DNA of 20,862 nucleotides, from assembly GCA_025060505.1 (NCBI GenBank), contig JANXBU010000023.1:1-20862 (forward strand), in the 5' to 3' direction. Shown here piece by piece: positions 1 to 8,348 of the stretch. The notes under the pieces were generated by a model. That model ran no database searches, was not told the origin of the DNA, and saw only the letters and a list, made by a program, of their open reading frames with translations. Every line of letters starts with the position of its first letter. Position 1 is the first letter of the stretch. A program made the position numbers and the translations under genes. The DNA comes from Candidatus Calescibacterium sp. Lineage in GTDB: Bacteria > Calescibacteriota > Calescibacteriia > Calescibacteriales > Calescibacteriaceae.

Positions 1-1
1 G

Positions 2-742
2 ACCGGTGGATCAGATGTTCAGCAGGATCATGAAGGAACTGACAGAATTGTCAGAATCGGTGGTCGATACGAAAGGATTACTGTCAGAGCTCAGAGCAGA
101 AAAGTCGTTGTTGAAGAATTACTGGAAACAATTGGAGGTACTCGTGCACCTGCGAACATAGATCTTCTGCCTACATTTGTTGAATCAGCTACTAATGATA
201 TCATGGTAGAGATAGACAGAGAGATAATACAGACGTTAAGACAACACGCTATTGGTGGTTATGCTGAGTGGGATGCGGTTCCGCCAGCTGGTATTTCCCT
301 TGTTGAGCATACAAGAGACCTAATTCTTGCTATTTCAACTGTTTCTCAGCAGATATTCCAGAGGAGTATGATCAGAGAGGCAAACTGGATACTTACTTCT
401 CCAAAAGTGGCCGCAAGGTTGTCTGCACTTGCGGGATTCAGAAGAACAGACAATGATGACTATACTGGAACAATAGCTTTCTCTAGAGTAGGTGTTCTTG
501 AATCCAAATGGAAGGTTTTTGTTGATCCTCTCTTTCCGGATAATGAGATACTTGTAGGATTTGTAGATCATCTTAAGCCAACTAATGCTGGTTGTATCTA
601 CTCACCTTACATTCCGATGGATGTTTCTCAAGCTCTTGTTCTTCCTCAGGTTACTAAAGTGTTCCAGACTATTCGTTCAAGGTATGCGATTACAATGATA
701 AGACCTGAGTTTTACGGAATCGTTAGAGTGAAGAATCTGTAA
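2..742 (+). CDS. T4 gp23-like phage major capsid protein, 5' partial
   Basis: This is the C-terminal 246 residues of a protein whose beginning lies before the window; the frame is open from base 2 with no stop, so the Met at base 203 is internal. It would be the HK97-fold shell subunit of a tailed phage of the T4-like group. The sequence shows the expected order of gp23-type features: an RK-rich strand and ELLETIGG helix, an EIDREII helix, a block ending EANWILTSPKVAARL, a WKVFVDPLFP / ILVGF strand pair, the AGCIYSPYIPMDV strand, and a terminal RYAITMIRPEFYGIV segment. Only 9 of its 24 Ile codons are ATA, whereas neighbouring genes favour ATA, which hints at a foreign origin. No other phage gene is visible; the next gene is a convergent housekeeping-type gene. 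The family call is from recognised motifs; whether it belongs to a prophage, a relic or a particle-producing element is unknown. Confidence 0.82.
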   Translation, partial: TGGSDVQQDHEGTDRIVRIGGRYERITVRAQSRKVVVEELLETIGGTRAPANIDLLPTFVESATNDIMVEIDREIIQTLRQHAIGGYAEWDAVPPAGISLVEHTRDLILAISTVSQQIFQRSMIREANWILTSPKVAARLSALAGFRRTDNDDYTGTIAFSRVGVLESKWKVFVDPLFPDNEILVGFVDHLKPTNAGCIYSPYIPMDVSQALVLPQVTKVFQTIRSRYAITMIRPEFYGIVRVKNL

Positions 743-795
743 TAATAAATGAAGCTTGTTGATATAACTGCTTCTTTGAATAAAGAATATATTTG

Positions 796-864
796 ATGAG
801 CATTTTGATTAAAGTGTTACTTATTTTAACCGTTGTGTCAACCTGCGACTGTAATTTCATTTAA
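796..864 (+). other. Micro-ORF with signal-peptide-like sequence in the capsid-yifB gap
   Basis: A 22-codon frame (ATG 796 to TAA 864) encodes MSILIKVLLILTVVSTCDC and three more residues, resembling the start of a lipoprotein signal with a VVSTC lipobox. There is no Shine-Dalgarno and no downstream domain. It may be a gene fragment at the junction with the phage-derived segment, or chance. The rest of the 743-1009 gap has only a 13-base inverted repeat (884-896, TGAATT-G-AATTCA). Confidence 0.2.
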
Positions 865-1009
865 ATTCTTCTCTTTTTACTGATGAATTGAATTCAGCAA
901 AATTATAGAAACAGTTCGCAATGGTTTTGAAAGCGGAGCCGAAAAATATCTTAATTCCAAAGTCCTATTCCATGCTAGGGAACTTTAACGTAAAAACTCA
1001 ACAAAATCT

Positions 1010-2554
1010 CTAAAACTGAATAACATCTTGTTGAAAGAAACTCTCAGCTTTTCTCAAACTTATAGCTTCAAGTATATGTTTAGAAAGTATCTTTTCTGAT
1101 TCATCAATATCTGCTATTGTTCTTGCAACTTTAAGTGTTCTGAAGACGGCTCTTGCAGACATAGAATATTTTTTGATAGCATTTTTCAATATTTCCTCTC
1201 CTTTATCATCTACTTTCAAGAATTCATTCTGATGTTTTACAGGTATTTCTGAGTTCACCGAAAATCCGTATTCCTTGTATCTTTTGAGCTGTATTTCTCT
1301 CGCTTTCAAAACCTTCTCTCTCGCTTCCTTAGTTTTCTTCATCTCTGAGGATTTCTCTGAACTTATTATCTCTTCTGGTTCAAGCGGTGGTATTTCAAGA
1401 AAAACATCAAATCTGTCAAGAAGTGGACCTGATATCTTTGATATATAATTTTTTATCTGTCGTGGTGAGCATCTGCATTCTTTTTTGGGATTTCTGAAGT
1501 TTCCGCAGGGACACGGGTTCATTGCTGAAATAAGCTGAAAACTTGCTGGAAAAATTGATGTTCTCTGAGCTCTTGATACCACAACCTTTCTCTCTTCAAT
1601 GGCTGTTCTGAGTGATTCAAGGGCTTTTCTTCCAAATTCCGGTAGCTCATCCAAAAACAGAATCCCTCTGTGCGCGAGCGTTACCTCCCCGGGTTTAGGA
1701 ATGGAACCTCCACCTATCAAAGCTACATCAGATATTGTATAGTGTGGTGAGCGAAAAGGTATCTTACCTATATCTCTTCTAACTCCCGCAACAGAATATA
1801 TCTTCATTACTTCTAACTCCTCTTCCTCTGAAAGTTTTGGCATAATTGACACAATTGACTTTGAAAGTATAGTTTTTCCGGCTCCTGGTGGTCCAACCAT
1901 AATTATGTTGTGTCTTCCTGCGGCTGAAATTGTAAGAGCTCTTTTTGCAAAGTCCTGTCCCTTAATGTCGTCAAATGTTATTTCAAAATCCTCGTCTGCT
2001 GACTCAAGAGATCTATGCTTTATTTTCGTTAATGTCTTTTGTTCTTTCAGGAACTTTATTACATCTTCAAATCTTTCAGCGTAAAATCCATCTGCTCCAA
2101 TGAACTCTGCTTCTTGGTTCTCACAAGGTATGATTATACTTTTTTTCTTCTCCTTAGTTAAAACCAGTATTGGAACAATTCCGTTTACTGATTTCAATCT
2201 CCCCTCAAGAGAAAGCTCTCCGACAAAAATAAGTTTCTCATCTGGATTTTTTATCTCTCCCGTTGATGCAAGTATGCCAACGGCTATTGGTAGGTCATAC
2301 AGGGATCCTTCTTTTCTTATGTCAGCTGGTGCTAAATTCACCGTTATTCTCTTCTGCGGAAAGTTGAATCCAGAATTTTTGATTGCGCTCTTGACCCTAT
2401 CTCTACTTTCTTTTACAGCAGAATCTGGAAGCCCAACTATGTTGAAAGAAGGTATTCCGGGAGAAACATCTACCTCAACCAAAACTTCATAAGCATCTAC
2501 TCCAAATATACCAGCAGATAATATCTTTGCTACTTTTCTTGTTCCCTGTTCCAC
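1010..2554 (-). CDS. yifB: YifB/ComM-type magnesium-chelatase-like AAA+ ATPase
   Basis: This 514-residue protein belongs to the YifB/ComM family, whose ComM members act as hexameric helicases that extend branch migration during natural transformation. Residues about 8-190 form the N-terminal ChlI/Lon-protease-like domain (VDVSPGIPSFNIVGLPDSAV, NLAPADIRKEGSLYDLPIA). The AAA+ module carries Walker A GPPGAGKT at 221-228, Walker B ILFLDE at 298-303, a cysteine cluster C348/C350/C360/C362 that probably binds zinc, and an arginine in LLDRFDVF at 381. The C-terminal Mg-chelatase lid (SARAVFRTLKVARTIAD) is intact, and the length is normal. The start is a GTG with no good Shine-Dalgarno; the first family-conserved residues follow within ten codons, so little room exists for another start. 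It is transcribed alone, convergent with the capsid gene and divergent from the gene at 2683. A role in DNA uptake here is inferred from the family. Confidence 0.93.
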   Translation of the reverse strand: MEQGTRKVAKILSAGIFGVDAYEVLVEVDVSPGIPSFNIVGLPDSAVKESRDRVKSAIKNSGFNFPQKRITVNLAPADIRKEGSLYDLPIAVGILASTGEIKNPDEKLIFVGELSLEGRLKSVNGIVPILVLTKEKKKSIIIPCENQEAEFIGADGFYAERFEDVIKFLKEQKTLTKIKHRSLESADEDFEITFDDIKGQDFAKRALTISAAGRHNIIMVGPPGAGKTILSKSIVSIMPKLSEEEELEVMKIYSVAGVRRDIGKIPFRSPHYTISDVALIGGGSIPKPGEVTLAHRGILFLDELPEFGRKALESLRTAIEERKVVVSRAQRTSIFPASFQLISAMNPCPCGNFRNPKKECRCSPRQIKNYISKISGPLLDRFDVFLEIPPLEPEEIISSEKSSEMKKTKEAREKVLKAREIQLKRYKEYGFSVNSEIPVKHQNEFLKVDDKGEEILKNAIKKYSMSARAVFRTLKVARTIADIDESEKILSKHILEAISLRKAESFFQQDVIQF

Positions 2555-2671
2555 TTCTATAAATTATTACCGTGAAGGTTGGTTTTTCTTTAATTTTAAT
2601 TGTTGATTCTTTCAAGAAGCAGATATGTTATATTACTGTTATTCTTGTGAAAAAGTCAATTTTTAAAATAT

Positions 2672-2676
2672 AGGAG
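2672..2676 (+). promoter_or_regulatory. Shine-Dalgarno site deciding a TTG start
   Basis: AGGAG lies six bases before the TTG at 2683. It supports the non-ATG start of the TPR/PEGA-like gene over the internal ATG six codons later. Confidence 0.6.
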
Positions 2677-2682
2677 ATACTA

Positions 2683-3408
2683 TTGAAATCAGGGTTAATG
2701 TTTTCTTTCAGGAATCTTCTTGTTTGCTTCTCAATTCTGCTTCTTTCTCATTCTTTTGCCTTCGGTGAGAAGTATTTCGCTGAAAGGAAAGAGTATATTG
2801 AGCTTGAACAAGCAAAGGATCTGGTTTTGAAATTTGAATTCCGGCGCGCAAGAAAAATTACATCAGATCTGAGAGAAAAACTGCTCCAGCAATGTAAAGA
2901 TAAAAATTTTTTACGCGTTTATGCTTCTACGTATGCTATTGATGGCATATCTTATTACCTTGAAGGAAAAATTCCGGAGGCAGAAGAAAATATAAGAAAT
3001 GCTTTTTCTCTTACTCCAGATTTAAAACAAGAGATAGAGTCAGACCAGACTATACCAGAAAAAATAAAGTTGTTTGTCAAAGATATAAAACCATATGAGA
3101 AAAAATATACTGTTGAAATACTTTCTGGTGGAGATATATTTGTAAACGGAGAGTTTGTTTGCAGCTCGCCATGTAAATCTCAATTGAATCATGGCATAAA
3201 CATAATATGTTCAGAAAGCTTATGTTTAGAGAAGCTTATATTAAGAGAAGAAAAGACATTTCTTCCAGAGAAGAAAAAAGAATTCAAGATTGCAAAACCG
3301 ATTGTTGCAGGAGTAGTTTCAGCAGTATTTATCTCAGCAGCTGTGATTATAATCATGAAGTCTACACAAAAACAGAGTTTGGGATTAAGGATAATCTTGT
3401 ATGAATAA
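2683..3408 (+). CDS. Secreted TPR-like protein with PEGA-like domain and C-terminal membrane helix
   Basis: The 241-residue product is not assignable to a named protein. Residues 1-28 look like a signal peptide (hydrophobic LLVCFSILLLSHSFAFG). A helical region follows, with a TPR-like hairpin near 84-113 (DGISYYLEGKIPEAEENI), then a short beta domain around 143-175 whose GGDIFVNGEFVCSSPCKSQLNHG pattern resembles PEGA repeats: a 'xVNGExVxxSP' strand followed by a glycine turn. A second hydrophobic helix lies at about 205-225, followed by a short basic tail. Four cysteines (160, 164, 176, 181) sit in the beta domain and could form disulfides. The start is TTG at 2683, chosen because AGGAG lies six bases upstream and the signal peptide begins directly after it. 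The next gene starts 14 bases after its stop, so the two are probably co-transcribed. It is presumably a periplasmic, membrane-anchored protein; its function is unknown. Confidence 0.72.
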   Translation: MKSGLMFSFRNLLVCFSILLLSHSFAFGEKYFAERKEYIELEQAKDLVLKFEFRRARKITSDLREKLLQQCKDKNFLRVYASTYAIDGISYYLEGKIPEAEENIRNAFSLTPDLKQEIESDQTIPEKIKLFVKDIKPYEKKYTVEILSGGDIFVNGEFVCSSPCKSQLNHGINIICSESLCLEKLILREEKTFLPEKKKEFKIAKPIVAGVVSAVFISAAVIIIMKSTQKQSLGLRIILYE

Positions 3409-3422
3409 AATTTCTGAATGAA

Positions 3423-4805
3423 ATGTTTTGCTTTGAGCTTCTGAAGCGAGTTTTTGGTTGTAAATTTTTTCCCTTCATATCTTCCTTTTCATCTTTTCAT
3501 TTCACCTGGTCTTTCATTTTGTCCTCGTTTTTACTTACAAGTTGTGGCTCTTCTGTAAATTATAAAGAGCTAAAAATAAAACTTTCAAAAATTATACCCT
3601 CGGCGTACGATAGCCTTGAGATATGGATAAGAGACAAAGATGGAAAGACTTTATATTTTTCAGAGTCTCCAAAGGCTTTTGAACACAGGATTTCTATTGA
3701 TGATTTTCCAAAAAAAATTCAGGTTTTAGTTAGAGCAAAGAAAGGAGATTCATATGTTATGGAAGGTGTATCTCCTTTAATTTCACCAGAAGATTTAGAT
3801 AGAGTTGAGATCCTTTTTTTGCCATCCTCAAAGTCAATAATATTTCCGGTAGTGAAAGATGTAGTATCTTATGATGTTTGGGCTTACCCTTATGAGCTGT
3901 CTGACAGCTTATATATCTTCACAGAAAAGGGACGAATCTTCCGTATAAGCTATGTTTCTTGGAGATCAGAAGAGGTTGGAAGTTTTACTCCAAGAAAGAA
4001 TTTTACTCTTTTTGGGAGAGAATACAAAGACAAAAACTCGATATTTATAGTTGGCGGAGAAGATGGAGAAAGAAAATTAGATATAGTTGAGGTTTTTGTT
4101 CCAAACGAAGCGGTTTTTACATACGGTCAGCTGAACTATAAAAGATCCGGAGCAAAAGCTCTAACCTGGCAAGATGTTATCATTATTCTTGGAGGAGATT
4201 CAGAAGGGTACTGCGAGGCTATAACTCAAAGTGGAATCAAAGCGTTCCCGTGTGGAATCACGGGAAGGTTTTCCCCGGTCGTTCTATCTCAATCGAAAGG
4301 TCTTATAAAGGTTCTTTTGTACTACAAGAATACAGGAAAGACACAGATGATATATATAATGAGAACTCGCGATGAGTTTGAGGTCTCTTATGTAGAAGAT
4401 ATAAAGTCAATCAAAAGAATAAATGGAGAGGTAGTGAAGCAGGGTGATAAAACTTTGCTTTTCGGAGGATATGGCGACAGCGGATACATTCAAGAGTGCG
4501 AAATATATGATCCTGAAACAAATTCATTTGTGGTTAGCGGTTACTATAACACACCAAGAGTAGATTTCTCTGCTGTGGATGTTGAAGGCAACATATTTAT
4601 TGTAGGTGGAAGAGATCAGTCTGGCTCTGCTATATTAGATATAGATGCTATGAGAGGATGTGTATTTGAAGAAACTGGAAAAACATTGTCTTTTCCTCCA
4701 AAGCCATCGGACTGTGTGTTCAATCTCTTTAGCTCATATATCATGATATTTTGCCAAGGAGCGATACCTGAAATATTTCCTATTTTGTCTTTTATTTTGA
4801 AGTAG
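3423..4805 (+). CDS. Kelch-repeat-like beta-propeller lipoprotein
   Basis: The 460-residue protein carries a type II signal: a long hydrophobic stretch ending L-T-S-C, with the lipidated cysteine predicted at residue 41, followed by GSS. A small beta domain (about 45-135) precedes a repeat region with paired glycines of kelch blades: IFIVGGEDG (GG at 211-212), VIILGGDSEG (257-258), TLLFGGYGDSG (348-349, followed by the typical CEIYDPETNSFV) and IFIVGGRDQSG (395-396). The blades are uneven and diverged, so the propeller is inferred. The ATG at 3423 has no clear Shine-Dalgarno, and the leader before the hydrophobic core is unusually long, so the true start could be a little downstream. It follows the gene at 2683 by 14 bases. 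Kelch propellers usually bind proteins or glycans; the ligand here is unknown. Confidence 0.72.
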   Translation: MFCFELLKRVFGCKFFPFISSFSSFHFTWSFILSSFLLTSCGSSVNYKELKIKLSKIIPSAYDSLEIWIRDKDGKTLYFSESPKAFEHRISIDDFPKKIQVLVRAKKGDSYVMEGVSPLISPEDLDRVEILFLPSSKSIIFPVVKDVVSYDVWAYPYELSDSLYIFTEKGRIFRISYVSWRSEEVGSFTPRKNFTLFGREYKDKNSIFIVGGEDGERKLDIVEVFVPNEAVFTYGQLNYKRSGAKALTWQDVIIILGGDSEGYCEAITQSGIKAFPCGITGRFSPVVLSQSKGLIKVLLYYKNTGKTQMIYIMRTRDEFEVSYVEDIKSIKRINGEVVKQGDKTLLFGGYGDSGYIQECEIYDPETNSFVVSGYYNTPRVDFSAVDVEGNIFIVGGRDQSGSAILDIDAMRGCVFEETGKTLSFPPKPSDCVFNLFSSYIMIFCQGAIPEIFPILSFILK

Positions 4806-4938
4806 AGCAAAGATTTTCAAGATCGAATCATTTATGAAGAATTAATGAAAAATTAACTAGCTCAGATTAAAGTATGTAAAGAAAATATTTTTCTCTGTTT
4901 TTAGCAAAAAAACATTTTCTGATGTAAAAAAATATTGT

Positions 4939-7674
4939 ATGTTAAAGAGAATATGGTGGAAGGTACTTGACTTTGTTTCCGATCTTCCTGTTAAGTTTTA
5001 TTGGTTCTTTGTTCCTTTGTTTTTGGTGCTCGCCATAATATCAGCTAATTCGGCAAAAAAGATGGTGATAAAGCTTTCATTTTTTGACGAGCTTCCTGCA
5101 GATCATCCTCAGGTGATAAGATATAAAGATGTGGCTGAAAGATACGGCGGTGTAGATATGGTATTTTTTGTCATACAGTCAGATAATTTATCCGAACTCA
5201 AGCAGTGTGCCGGAGAAATTGAAAGTTCTCTCAAAGCTATGGAGGAAATAAAATCTGTCAGAGGTAGGATGCCAGTGGATTTTTTAAAGCAGCATGCCCT
5301 TTTCTTTGTTGAGAGAGACAATTTGAATGAGCTTGAAGATTTCCTCAAAAGAAGAGAAAAGGAGTTTTCTAAACTTTTTGAAGATCTTGATTTCATTCAC
5401 TTTATAAAGAATTGGTCTGCTCTTATGGAAAGTGAAATACTTCAAAGAGAAGATGTTGGAGACGAAAAGGAATTTGTTGAATCAATAACAAATATAAGGA
5501 ATTGGATAGAGCTTATAAAGCTATATTTTGAAAGCGGTCAACTTGATGAGGGAAAATATAGAAGTTTCTTTCGCAAAGCATTTCTTATAGGTTCTCAAAC
5601 GAATAACTCTTACGAATATGATATAGACCATGAATACATGCTATCGAAAGATTTAACTACCATATCTGTTTTTGCTATTCCTGTCAGACCATCTGATGAT
5701 TACAACTTCAACAAGCTAATATACAAAAAGCTTTTTGATCTGAAAGAAAATCTTCAAAAAGGTGTTTGTTCAAATGAGAAAATCTATTTGGGAGGAACAT
5801 ATGTTGCTCTTGAGGAGCAGAGATTGATCACATTGAAAGATATGCGGACTACAACCTTACTTTCAGGTGTGCTCGGTATTATCATATTTATACTCATATT
5901 TAGAGGAATTGGAGGTATAGTAATTATTGGTTCTGCTATTGCTGTTGGTCTTGCTCTGACTTTTGGCTTTCTTATGTTAGTTTATGGATACATAACCGTT
6001 ATAAGTGCTCTTTTTGGAGCATTCCTGATCGGTCTTGGAGTTGATTTCCAAGCTTATGTTTTTTCAAGATGGAAAGAGCTGATTCAAGAAATTCCAGATC
6101 CAAAGAAGGCTATGCGTGCAGCACTAAGAAGTGTTATACCTCCTATGCTCATTGGTGCAACTACAACATCTGCTGCATTCTTTTCTGTTACTATAAGTGA
6201 AATAAGGGGGTCAAAAATTCTCGGAGTTATAGCTGGAAGCGGAATAATCATATACCTTATAACATCTGTGTTCTTCACATCATCTCTTATAATACTTCTC
6301 AGAAAAATTCTTGTAAAAGAAAAAGCTCTTACGCTTGATTATCCTCTTATGTTTATTTCCAGACTTGTATCAAGATTCTCATTTCCATTTCTTATAATAT
6401 TCTCGGCTCTGCTACTTACAGGTATATTTGGGCTTAGCAAGTTTGGTTTCGAGTATAACCTCAGAAAGATTCTTCCAAGTCTCCCGGCAATAGAAGCGGA
6501 GGACAAAATAATTGAAAAGTTCGGTAGACCAAAAGACTATACAATATTTGTTTTTGAAGATCTTGAATCTCTTGATAGAAAAATCAAAGAAATCGAGCAG
6601 AAAACAACAGTCAAAATGATAGAATCTATAAGAATATTTTACCCATCTGATATAAGTGAGAAACTACCTATTGTTGAATCTGTTTATGATGTCGTTTATG
6701 ATATAAAATTGGGTAAGAAGCCAGATATACCTTCTGTTTTGGAGTCAGGTTATGTTGCTGAATCTTTTGGGGCACTCAAGAAGGTTTCAAGCGCATTAGT
6801 TGAACTTTCTATACTTTCGGGTACATTTCAGGGTGAAAACGAAGCGAAGAAATTAAGCAAAGATATAGAAGACATAATAAATATATTGTTAAGCAAAAAG
6901 TATGTAGATCTTACTACTTTGCAGATTGTAAATTCAAAAGTGGTCTCCGATATGCTTATTGATCTGAAATTAGCGTCAGAGAGTAGGGGATTTGGAATTT
7001 CAGATATCCCGGAAGATATAAGAAAAACTTTCGTTGGTAAAGATGGCTCGTTTATAGTTTTTGTTTATCCAAAAAGAGCTATATGGGAGGATGAAAACTA
7101 CATGAGACTTATAAAGAAAGAGATGGAGGATGTGGATCCAAAATCATTCAGTATAGTTTCTGTGTTCCTGAATGTTACAGATAGAGTGAAGAAAGATTTT
7201 GTGATCTCTTTGTCTCTTGCTTTTGTTTTGGTTTTCGCTTTGGTTTTTGCTGGTTTCAGGAATCTCGGGAATGCAATATTAGCTATTATACCTGTTTTAT
7301 CTTCTCTTATAATCACATCTGGAATTGCTTCCCTTCTGGGTATAAAAATACATTATATAAACATGGGAGCTTATGCTCTGCTTTTGGGAGTTGGAGTTGA
7401 TTACGGAGTTCATATAGTCCACAGATTGATTGAAGAAGGTGGAGACGTAAGGAAGGCCATAGGCGGAACAGGTAGAGCTATTTTGATAGCAGCTATAACA
7501 ACTATGATAGGATTCGGTTCTATGCTTGCTGCCCATTTTCCGGGTCTGAAAGATCTGGGGGAGATACTAACTATTGGAATATTTTTCTCGGCTGTAGTAT
7601 CAATAGTATTTATGCCAGTGATTTTTGGTTTCATTTCAAGAAAATTCAAGATTTTTCAGAAGACTTCTCATTGA
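4939..7674 (+). CDS. RND superfamily / MMPL-type exporter, 12 membrane helices
   Basis: This 911-residue inner-membrane protein has the duplicated RND layout. There is one helix near 20-38, a large periplasmic domain (about 45-300), five helices between about 305 and 455, a helix near 480-500, a second periplasmic domain (about 505-750) and five final helices from 752 to about 900. Each half carries the MMPL signature in its fourth helix: GLGVDF with D369, and GVGVDYGVH with D821, the likely proton-relay aspartates. The eukaryote-like GxGxD spacing and single-subunit organisation fit the MMPL/HpnN/Patched branch, which moves lipids or hydrophobic molecules outward, rather than the AcrB branch. 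No membrane-fusion or TolC partner is adjacent, which is normal for that branch. The ATG lacks a visible Shine-Dalgarno. The two preceding envelope genes may supply periplasmic partners, but a 133-base gap separates them. The substrate is unknown. Confidence 0.88.
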   Translation: MLKRIWWKVLDFVSDLPVKFYWFFVPLFLVLAIISANSAKKMVIKLSFFDELPADHPQVIRYKDVAERYGGVDMVFFVIQSDNLSELKQCAGEIESSLKAMEEIKSVRGRMPVDFLKQHALFFVERDNLNELEDFLKRREKEFSKLFEDLDFIHFIKNWSALMESEILQREDVGDEKEFVESITNIRNWIELIKLYFESGQLDEGKYRSFFRKAFLIGSQTNNSYEYDIDHEYMLSKDLTTISVFAIPVRPSDDYNFNKLIYKKLFDLKENLQKGVCSNEKIYLGGTYVALEEQRLITLKDMRTTTLLSGVLGIIIFILIFRGIGGIVIIGSAIAVGLALTFGFLMLVYGYITVISALFGAFLIGLGVDFQAYVFSRWKELIQEIPDPKKAMRAALRSVIPPMLIGATTTSAAFFSVTISEIRGSKILGVIAGSGIIIYLITSVFFTSSLIILLRKILVKEKALTLDYPLMFISRLVSRFSFPFLIIFSALLLTGIFGLSKFGFEYNLRKILPSLPAIEAEDKIIEKFGRPKDYTIFVFEDLESLDRKIKEIEQKTTVKMIESIRIFYPSDISEKLPIVESVYDVVYDIKLGKKPDIPSVLESGYVAESFGALKKVSSALVELSILSGTFQGENEAKKLSKDIEDIINILLSKKYVDLTTLQIVNSKVVSDMLIDLKLASESRGFGISDIPEDIRKTFVGKDGSFIVFVYPKRAIWEDENYMRLIKKEMEDVDPKSFSIVSVFLNVTDRVKKDFVISLSLAFVLVFALVFAGFRNLGNAILAIIPVLSSLIITSGIASLLGIKIHYINMGAYALLLGVGVDYGVHIVHRLIEEGGDVRKAIGGTGRAILIAAITTMIGFGSMLAAHFPGLKDLGEILTIGIFFSAVVSIVFMPVIFGFISRKFKIFQKTSH

Positions 7675-7803
7675 GGGAAAATTCAATATATCTGATAAGA
7701 AGTAAACATAGAGAAAATAAAGTAAAAATCAACCAGAAGAAAAACCTAAGTAAAAAACTGAAAAAAACTAATTTTGAAAAAGTATGAATAAAAGTAAAGC
7801 TCT

Positions 7804-8283
7804 ATGAAAGGTGCAGAAAAAGGTAAGCCACAAGATAAAGGCGCAAAAGGTGGTGGTCCAAAAGAAGTAGTTGCAAAATTTAGAATAAAGATTCCGGCTC
7901 AGGAGGCAAATCCTGCTCCACCAGTTGGTCCAGCTCTTGGACAAAGAGGAATAAACATATCTGAATTCTGCAAAAGATTTAACGATGCATCAAAGACATT
8001 CCCAAAAGGTTTGCCAGTCACAGCTCATGTTACGGTATTCAAAGATAGATCTTTTGAGTTTATAATAAAAACTCCGGTAACTTCTGCATTGATTCTAAAA
8101 TATGCCAAGCTTGAAAGTGGTTCAGGAGAAGCTGGAAAGAAGATTGTTGGGAAAATAACTAAAAAGGATGTTGAGGAGATTGCAAAAATAAAGCTTCCAG
8201 ATCTAAATGTGAATTCATTTGAATCTGCATGTAGAATCGTTGAGGGAACAGCAAGAAGTATGGGAATAGAGGTCTCTCAGTAA
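7804..8283 (+). CDS. rplK: 50S ribosomal protein L11
   Basis: L11 binds the GTPase-associated region of 23S rRNA and forms the base of the L7/L12 stalk. Conserved landmarks are ANPAPPVGPALGQRGINISEFCKRFN in the N-terminal domain, DRSFEFIIKTPV in the hinge, and SGSGEAGKKIVGKITKKDVEEIA with the terminal VEGTARSMGIEV in the RNA-binding domain. At 159 residues it is about 15-20 longer than usual because of a Lys/Gly/Pro-rich N-terminal tail (MKGAEKGKPQDKGAKGGG); no alternative start lies between the ATG and the conserved core, so the tail is probably genuine. In most bacteria rplK is followed by rplA and preceded by nusG and secE; here it stands between a transporter and mnmE with neither. The upstream 129 bases are A-rich, with no clear ribosome-binding site. 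Confidence 0.97.
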   Translation: MKGAEKGKPQDKGAKGGGPKEVVAKFRIKIPAQEANPAPPVGPALGQRGINISEFCKRFNDASKTFPKGLPVTAHVTVFKDRSFEFIIKTPVTSALILKYAKLESGSGEAGKKIVGKITKKDVEEIAKIKLPDLNVNSFESACRIVEGTARSMGIEVSQ

Positions 8284-8348
8284 TTTCGTCAAATTTTCAT
8301 ATTCAAGCAAGATGAATAAAAATTAACATATCAACAAGAAAGAATAAT

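Noticed and set aside
2555-2682. Promoter pair in the divergent yifB/TPR-like gap
   Set aside because: TTGATT at 2603 and TATATT at 2629 are present but the spacing (20 bases) is poor; not strong enough to annotate.
4806-4938. Promoter or terminator in the gap before the RND exporter
   Set aside because: AT-rich with many partial matches, but no properly spaced -35/-10 pair and no GC-containing hairpin followed by a T-run.
4939-7674. Naming the exporter HpnN
   Set aside because: The fold class agrees, but no hopanoid biosynthesis gene is nearby and MMPL-type proteins share these motifs.
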